Shown here one piece after another: positions 32,527 to 35,668 of a DNA stretch of 35,668 bases. Both the position numbers and the translations under genes were made by a program. This DNA is from an uncultured Erysipelotrichaceae bacterium (GTDB taxonomy: Bacteria; Bacillota_I; Bacilli_A; Erysipelotrichales; Erysipelotrichaceae), in assembly GCA_902775735.1 (NCBI GenBank), contig CACYNH010000002.1:1-35668 (forward strand). Reading direction: 5' to 3'. The notes under the pieces are model-generated. The model was not told where the DNA came from, ran no database searches, and saw only the letters and a program-made list of their open reading frames with translations. The first letter of the stretch is position 1, and each line of letters opens with the position of its first letter.

Positions 32527-33228
32527 ATGCTTTACTGCCAGCCCAGCTGTTCATTCACTGCCATGGATCCGCAGTCCGCAAAGTGGATCAGAGAATATGC
32601 AATTCAAAAAGGAATGAAAGTCAGAGCCTGCTGCCATTTTGATAAGAATGCTCTGGAAGATGAGGATACAGGTCTGTACTTCTGCCAGGAATGCAGGAAT
32701 GTCATGGAAGGACAGTCATTCCATACAAAGAGCCTCTGGCAGTTCATCGATGAAGATCCTTCGTTTGTGTTTCCTGATTATGCAGGAAGTGAATATGTCC
32801 TGATCGACTGCTGGCGCGACCGCGAACATCCGGAAATCCACAGTGCGGTCAGGAGTCTTCTGAATAAGATGAACATCAGAGTCACCGAACCGGAAAAGAA
32901 CAGGGAGAATACAGATTTCTGCGGAACCCTGCACTTTGAAACGGAACTGTACAGAGATGAAGTGACTTCCTTCGATCATCTCTCCCACTTTGGCAAAGAG
33001 ATGGAAAAGAAACTCATGGAGGAAAAGGTTTCGCAGCTGAGAGGCATGTCTGCGATCACTTACTGCTGCAGATGCTATAAGGGAATCATTACCGGCGGCG
33101 GCCATCCGGTTCATCTGATGAACCTGCTTGCGGGCGGTGATGAGAATCATCTCAATGAAGTTGAGGACAGAACCATTGAGATCATGAAGAAACCCGATCC
33201 CCGCTACGCGATGAGAATTAAGCGGTAA
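32527..33228 (+). CDS. Cysteine-rich protein, possible Fe-S or CCG-type oxidoreductase-like
   Basis: A 233-residue soluble protein with paired cysteines: C4 and C8 (LYCQPSC), C35-C36 (RACCHF), C53 and C56 (FCQECR), and C180-C181 with C183 (YCCRCYKG). The blocks WRDREHPEIHSAVRSLLNKMNI and ENRENTDFCG resemble a clostridial family often labelled as iron-sulfur or heterodisulfide-reductase-like. Metal type and function are not shown by sequence. AGGAG lies ten bases before ATG 32527. It sits between phoH and ybeY, where many Bacillota carry a pgpH-type HD hydrolase. A terminator follows it. Confidence 0.6.
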   Translation: MLYCQPSCSFTAMDPQSAKWIREYAIQKGMKVRACCHFDKNALEDEDTGLYFCQECRNVMEGQSFHTKSLWQFIDEDPSFVFPDYAGSEYVLIDCWRDREHPEIHSAVRSLLNKMNIRVTEPEKNRENTDFCGTLHFETELYRDEVTSFDHLSHFGKEMEKKLMEEKVSQLRGMSAITYCCRCYKGIITGGGHPVHLMNLLAGGDENHLNEVEDRTIEIMKKPDPRYAMRIKR

Positions 33229-33234
33229 TCATTG

Positions 33235-33260
33235 AAGCCACTGTGAATGCAGTGGCTTTT
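33235..33260 (+). terminator. Terminator after the cysteine-rich gene
   Basis: A perfect 9-bp stem AAGCCACTG / CAGTGGCTT (33235-33243 with 33250-33258) with a TGAATG loop. The T run is short, four including the stem end. It separates the phoH unit from ybeY. Confidence 0.75.
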
Positions 33261-33289
33261 ATGATCTGTAAACAGTTCTTCAAAAGCGC

Positions 33290-33295
33290 TATAAT
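33290..33295 (+). promoter_or_regulatory. Promoter of the ybeY-recO operon
   Basis: A perfect TATAAT at 33290-33295, with only a weak TGTAAA at a 17-base spacing upstream. It lies after the terminator and 25 bases before ATG 33321. Confidence 0.45.
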
Positions 33296-33320
33296 TCTTA
33301 TGCAAAAGGGAGTTTTTACT

Positions 33321-33773
33321 ATGGAAATCACACTTCTCAACAGAACCAATACGGATATCACTGTTTTCGAACCTCAGTTTGAAAAGATCGCCGCTTCAGC
33401 TGAAAAGAAACTGAAGCTGAAGGGGGACTCGGTGATCAGCGTCACCTTCGTCAGATCAAGGACAATTCACGCCATCAACCGCGACTACCGCGGCATCGAC
33501 AGACCGACGGACGTTATTTCGTTTGCGATCCAGGATGAGGCGGATCTGTTCTTTGAGGAAGAGGAAAAGGATCTCGGCGATATCTTCATCAATATTGATT
33601 ACGCCAGAAGACAGGCAAAGGAATACGGCCATTCCTATGAAAGGGAAATCTGTTTCCTGTTCACCCATGGCTTACTGCACTGTCTTGGCTATGATCATAT
33701 GACGCAGGAGGATGAGAAGGTCATGTTTGATCTGCAGAAGAAGATTCTTGACCCGATCGTTTCCCGTCAATGA
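33321..33773 (+). CDS. ybeY: rRNA maturation RNase YbeY
   Basis: A 150-residue zinc endoribonuclease for 16S rRNA 3'-end maturation and ribosome quality control. The zinc triad is H116, H120 and H126 in THGLLHCLGYDH. YRGIDRPTDVISFA is diagnostic. The start at 33321 was chosen from AAAGGGAG and the normal family length; a frame from 33243 adds 26 unlikely residues. Overlaps dgkA by ATGA. Confidence 0.97.
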   Translation: MEITLLNRTNTDITVFEPQFEKIAASAEKKLKLKGDSVISVTFVRSRTIHAINRDYRGIDRPTDVISFAIQDEADLFFEEEEKDLGDIFINIDYARRQAKEYGHSYEREICFLFTHGLLHCLGYDHMTQEDEKVMFDLQKKILDPIVSRQ

Positions 33774-34105
33774 AAGAAAAATTCAGACCTGCGTTTCAGG
33801 GACTGGCTGACGCCGCTCATGATCAGGGCTGCCGCACCCAGATGATTCTGGCGGCGCTGGCTTTATGCGCCGGCTTCATCTTAAAGCTGAGCGCCATTGA
33901 ATGGGTGGCTGTCATCATCTGCATCGGCATGGTCATTACCGCCGAAATCCTGAACACCTGTATTGAGAGAGTGTGTGATCTCTATTCAAATGAATTCGAC
34001 GAAAGAATCCGGCTGATCAAGGACCTTGCGGCCGGTGCTGTACTCGTCAGCGCAATTGCCGCGCTGCTGTGTTCCCTGATTATACTGTTCAGCCATATCG
34101 GCTAA
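33770..34105 (+). CDS. dgkA: Diacylglycerol/undecaprenol kinase
   Basis: A 111-residue integral membrane kinase with three hydrophobic helices. The catalytic core is AEILNTCIERVCD (E59, N62, E66, D70), conserved in DgkA. In Bacillota this family usually phosphorylates undecaprenol; the exact lipid is not read from sequence. The usual amphipathic helix comes first. It starts four bases inside ybeY and stops ten bases before cdd. Confidence 0.93.
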   Translation: MKEKFRPAFQGLADAAHDQGCRTQMILAALALCAGFILKLSAIEWVAVIICIGMVITAEILNTCIERVCDLYSNEFDERIRLIKDLAAGAVLVSAIAALLCSLIILFSHIG

Positions 34106-34115
34106 GGAGAAATAT

Positions 34116-34517
34116 ATGAATAAACAGGAACTGCTTGAAGAAGCTTTCAAGGCAATGAAGAACGCCTACGCGCCATATTCCAACTACCATGTCGGAGCTG
34201 CCATCCTGACAAGTGACAATAAGATTTTCTGGGGCGCCAATATTGAAAACGCCTCATTCGGAGCGACCAACTGCGCCGAAAGAAGCGCTGTGTTTGCGGC
34301 TTATTCCAACGGCTACCGCAAAGACACGATCGAAGCCCTGGCCATCGTTTCCGACGGACCGAGAATCGCGGCTCCGTGCGGCATCTGCAGACAGGTGCTG
34401 TGCGAACTGGTCAAAGGCGACATGCCGATCTATCTTTCCAACGGCAAAGAGGAGTGCACAACCAATATCAATGAACTGCTGCCGATGCAGTTTTCCGAAG
34501 AGGATGTGATTCAATGA
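34116..34517 (+). CDS. cdd: Cytidine deaminase
   Basis: A 133-residue homotetrameric zinc enzyme turning cytidine and deoxycytidine into uridine and deoxyuridine. Zinc ligands and proton shuttle are C53 and E55 (NCAERSA) and C88, C91 (APCGICRQ). YHVGAAI holds the sugar contact. ATG 34116 follows AAGGAG. Overlaps era by ATGA, the order seen in Bacillus-type genomes. Confidence 0.97.
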   Translation: MNKQELLEEAFKAMKNAYAPYSNYHVGAAILTSDNKIFWGANIENASFGATNCAERSAVFAAYSNGYRKDTIEALAIVSDGPRIAAPCGICRQVLCELVKGDMPIYLSNGKEECTTNINELLPMQFSEEDVIQ

Positions 34518-35413
34518 GGAGCGGATTTGTTGCTCTGGCCGGCAGACCGAACGCCGGCAAAAGCACCCTGATCAACGCCCTGGTCAATGAAAAGATCGCG
34601 ATCGTCTCACCCAAACCGCAGACAACAAGATCCGAGATCAGAGGAATCTTAACAACGGAGGAGGGACAGATCATCTTCACCGACACCCCCGGCATCCACA
34701 AGCCCAAATACAGACTTGAAAGCAGGATGAACAAGCAGGCGGCCGATGTCATGATGGGAACCGATCTGATCTATCTTGTCGTCGACGGCAGCGTGCCTTA
34801 CGCCAAAGGGGATGAATATGTTCTGGAAATGGTGAAGAACACAGGTCTTCCCGCTTTCCTGATCCTCAATAAAATTGATCAGATGAAGGAGGCACAGGTT
34901 CTTAAAAACCTGAAGTCATGGCAGGAAAGATTTGAGTTTGCCGAATACTTCCCGATCTCCGCGAAGTTCGGCAGATCCTTCAAAGACCTGATTGAGACAA
35001 CCCTGAAATATCTTCCCGAAGGCGATCTTCTCTACCCGGCTGACATTGTGTCCGACGGGGCTGAGGATTTCCGGATCGCGGAACTGATCCGTGAAAAGGT
35101 TCTGCAGTGCACCGAAGAGGAAGTTCCCCACGCTTCAGCAGTCAAGATTGAAAACAAGGAGTTCCGCAAAAACGCCGCCTATATCCAGGCTGTGATTCTT
35201 GTCGAAAAGCAGTCGCAGAAACCGATCATGATCGGCAAGCAGGGCTCGATGCTCAAAAAGATCGGCAAGCTGGCAAGAGAGGATCTTGAAAAGCTGCTGG
35301 GCAGAAAAGTCTACCTTGAACTCTTTGTCAGGGTTGAGGATGAGTGGCGCTCCAAAGACGCCCGCATCACAGAATACGGATACGGCATATCCGGGATGGA
35401 TTTTGATGAATGA
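34514..35413 (+). CDS. era: GTPase Era
   Basis: A 299-residue GTPase for assembly of the 30S subunit at the 3' end of 16S rRNA. G1 GRPNAGKS at 10-17, G3 DTPG with PGIHKPK, G4 NKID, and G5 SAKFG. The C-terminal KH domain (about 225-299) has IGKQGSMLKKIGKLARED. Normal length. It shares 8 bases with the recO start. Confidence 0.97.
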   Translation: MRSGFVALAGRPNAGKSTLINALVNEKIAIVSPKPQTTRSEIRGILTTEEGQIIFTDTPGIHKPKYRLESRMNKQAADVMMGTDLIYLVVDGSVPYAKGDEYVLEMVKNTGLPAFLILNKIDQMKEAQVLKNLKSWQERFEFAEYFPISAKFGRSFKDLIETTLKYLPEGDLLYPADIVSDGAEDFRIAELIREKVLQCTEEEVPHASAVKIENKEFRKNAAYIQAVILVEKQSQKPIMIGKQGSMLKKIGKLAREDLEKLLGRKVYLELFVRVEDEWRSKDARITEYGYGISGMDFDE

Positions 35414-35668
35414 GTCGGTCGAAGCCCTGATCTTAAGCCAGAGCGACTACCGCGACCATGACGTTCTGATCCGGGTGATGACACAGGAATACGGCATCCT
35501 TGGATTCATCGCCGCCGGGGCAAGGAAGATGACCAGCAAAAACGCCGGCTCCATTCTTCCTTACACCAAGGCCGAAATCCAGTTTGACTATAAAGAAGGT
35601 AAAACGCTTTTCCGGCTTAAAACCGCAAGGACCAGGGAACTCTGGCGATCCATGCATGAAGATCTCGG
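35406..35668 (+). CDS. recO: DNA repair protein RecO, N-terminal part (cut by window end)
   Basis: The visible 87 codons begin MNESVEALILSQSDYRDHD, then MTQEYGILGFIAAGARK and SILPYTKAEIQFDY, the OB-fold start of RecO, which loads RecA with RecR in recombinational repair. ATG at 35406 overlaps the era stop (35411-35413) by 8 bases. Bacillota often have era-recO in this order. The zinc-binding C-terminus lies beyond the window. Confidence 0.9.
   Translation, partial: MNESVEALILSQSDYRDHDVLIRVMTQEYGILGFIAAGARKMTSKNAGSILPYTKAEIQFDYKEGKTLFRLKTARTRELWRSMHEDL

Overview
The window looks like a chromosomal segment of a Bacillota bacterium with roughly 50% G+C, most likely a gut member of the Erysipelotrichia. 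The evidence is the gene order phoH-ybeY-dgkA-cdd-era-recO and the pair rsmE-mtaB next to rpsU, both typical of Bacillota, plus purine-rich Shine-Dalgarno sites and lipoproteins with classic lipoboxes. The exact family is an inference.

Layout. Positions 1-2115 are a decayed accessory stretch. It has a possible coding remnant on the minus strand, a secreted papain-like peptidase gene with two in-frame stop codons, and a membrane protein gene split by one extra base in a T run. The first 1.2 kb is visibly more AT-rich than the rest. Next comes a minus-strand free-methionine-(R)-sulfoxide reductase (2210-2671). A methionine-type ABC transporter operon follows (2857-7644): metQ, an OatA-like membrane acyltransferase, metN, metI and a DUF1905 gene. 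The MetQ protein has its two halves in swapped order, a natural circular permutation. An orphan Phd-type antitoxin and two tandem CNNM/CorC-type membrane proteins lead into rsmE-mtaB-murE-deoC, all joined by overlaps, and then rpsU.

Between rpsU (ends 15009) and the phoH operon (starts 30943) lie about 16 kb of accessory DNA in a cluster that is compact in many Bacillota. It holds a ROK kinase without the zinc motif, a frameshifted lipoprotein, a possible structured RNA, a methyltransferase, a broken GNAT gene, an HxxxD acyltransferase-like protein, a minus-strand gene remnant, an operon of two DJ-1/PfpI proteins plus an RpiR regulator, a YoaK-type membrane protein, a 468-base non-coding stretch with a strong promoter and terminator-like hairpins, a secreted glucosaminidase with a PASTA protein, and an mglBAC galactose-type ABC transporter under a cre-like operator. 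The conserved cluster then resumes: an unknown gene, phoH, a cysteine-rich gene where many Bacillota carry pgpH, and ybeY-dgkA-cdd-era-recO, with recO cut by the window end.

The strongest unusual observation is the circularly permuted MetQ. Secondary ones are the cluster of disrupted genes, the unassigned structured regions at 16561-16647 and 22213-22680, attenuator-like hairpins directly after both substrate-binding protein genes, and two genes with a -10 box so close to ATG that their mRNAs may be leaderless. No tRNA, rRNA, CRISPR array or transposase was recognised.
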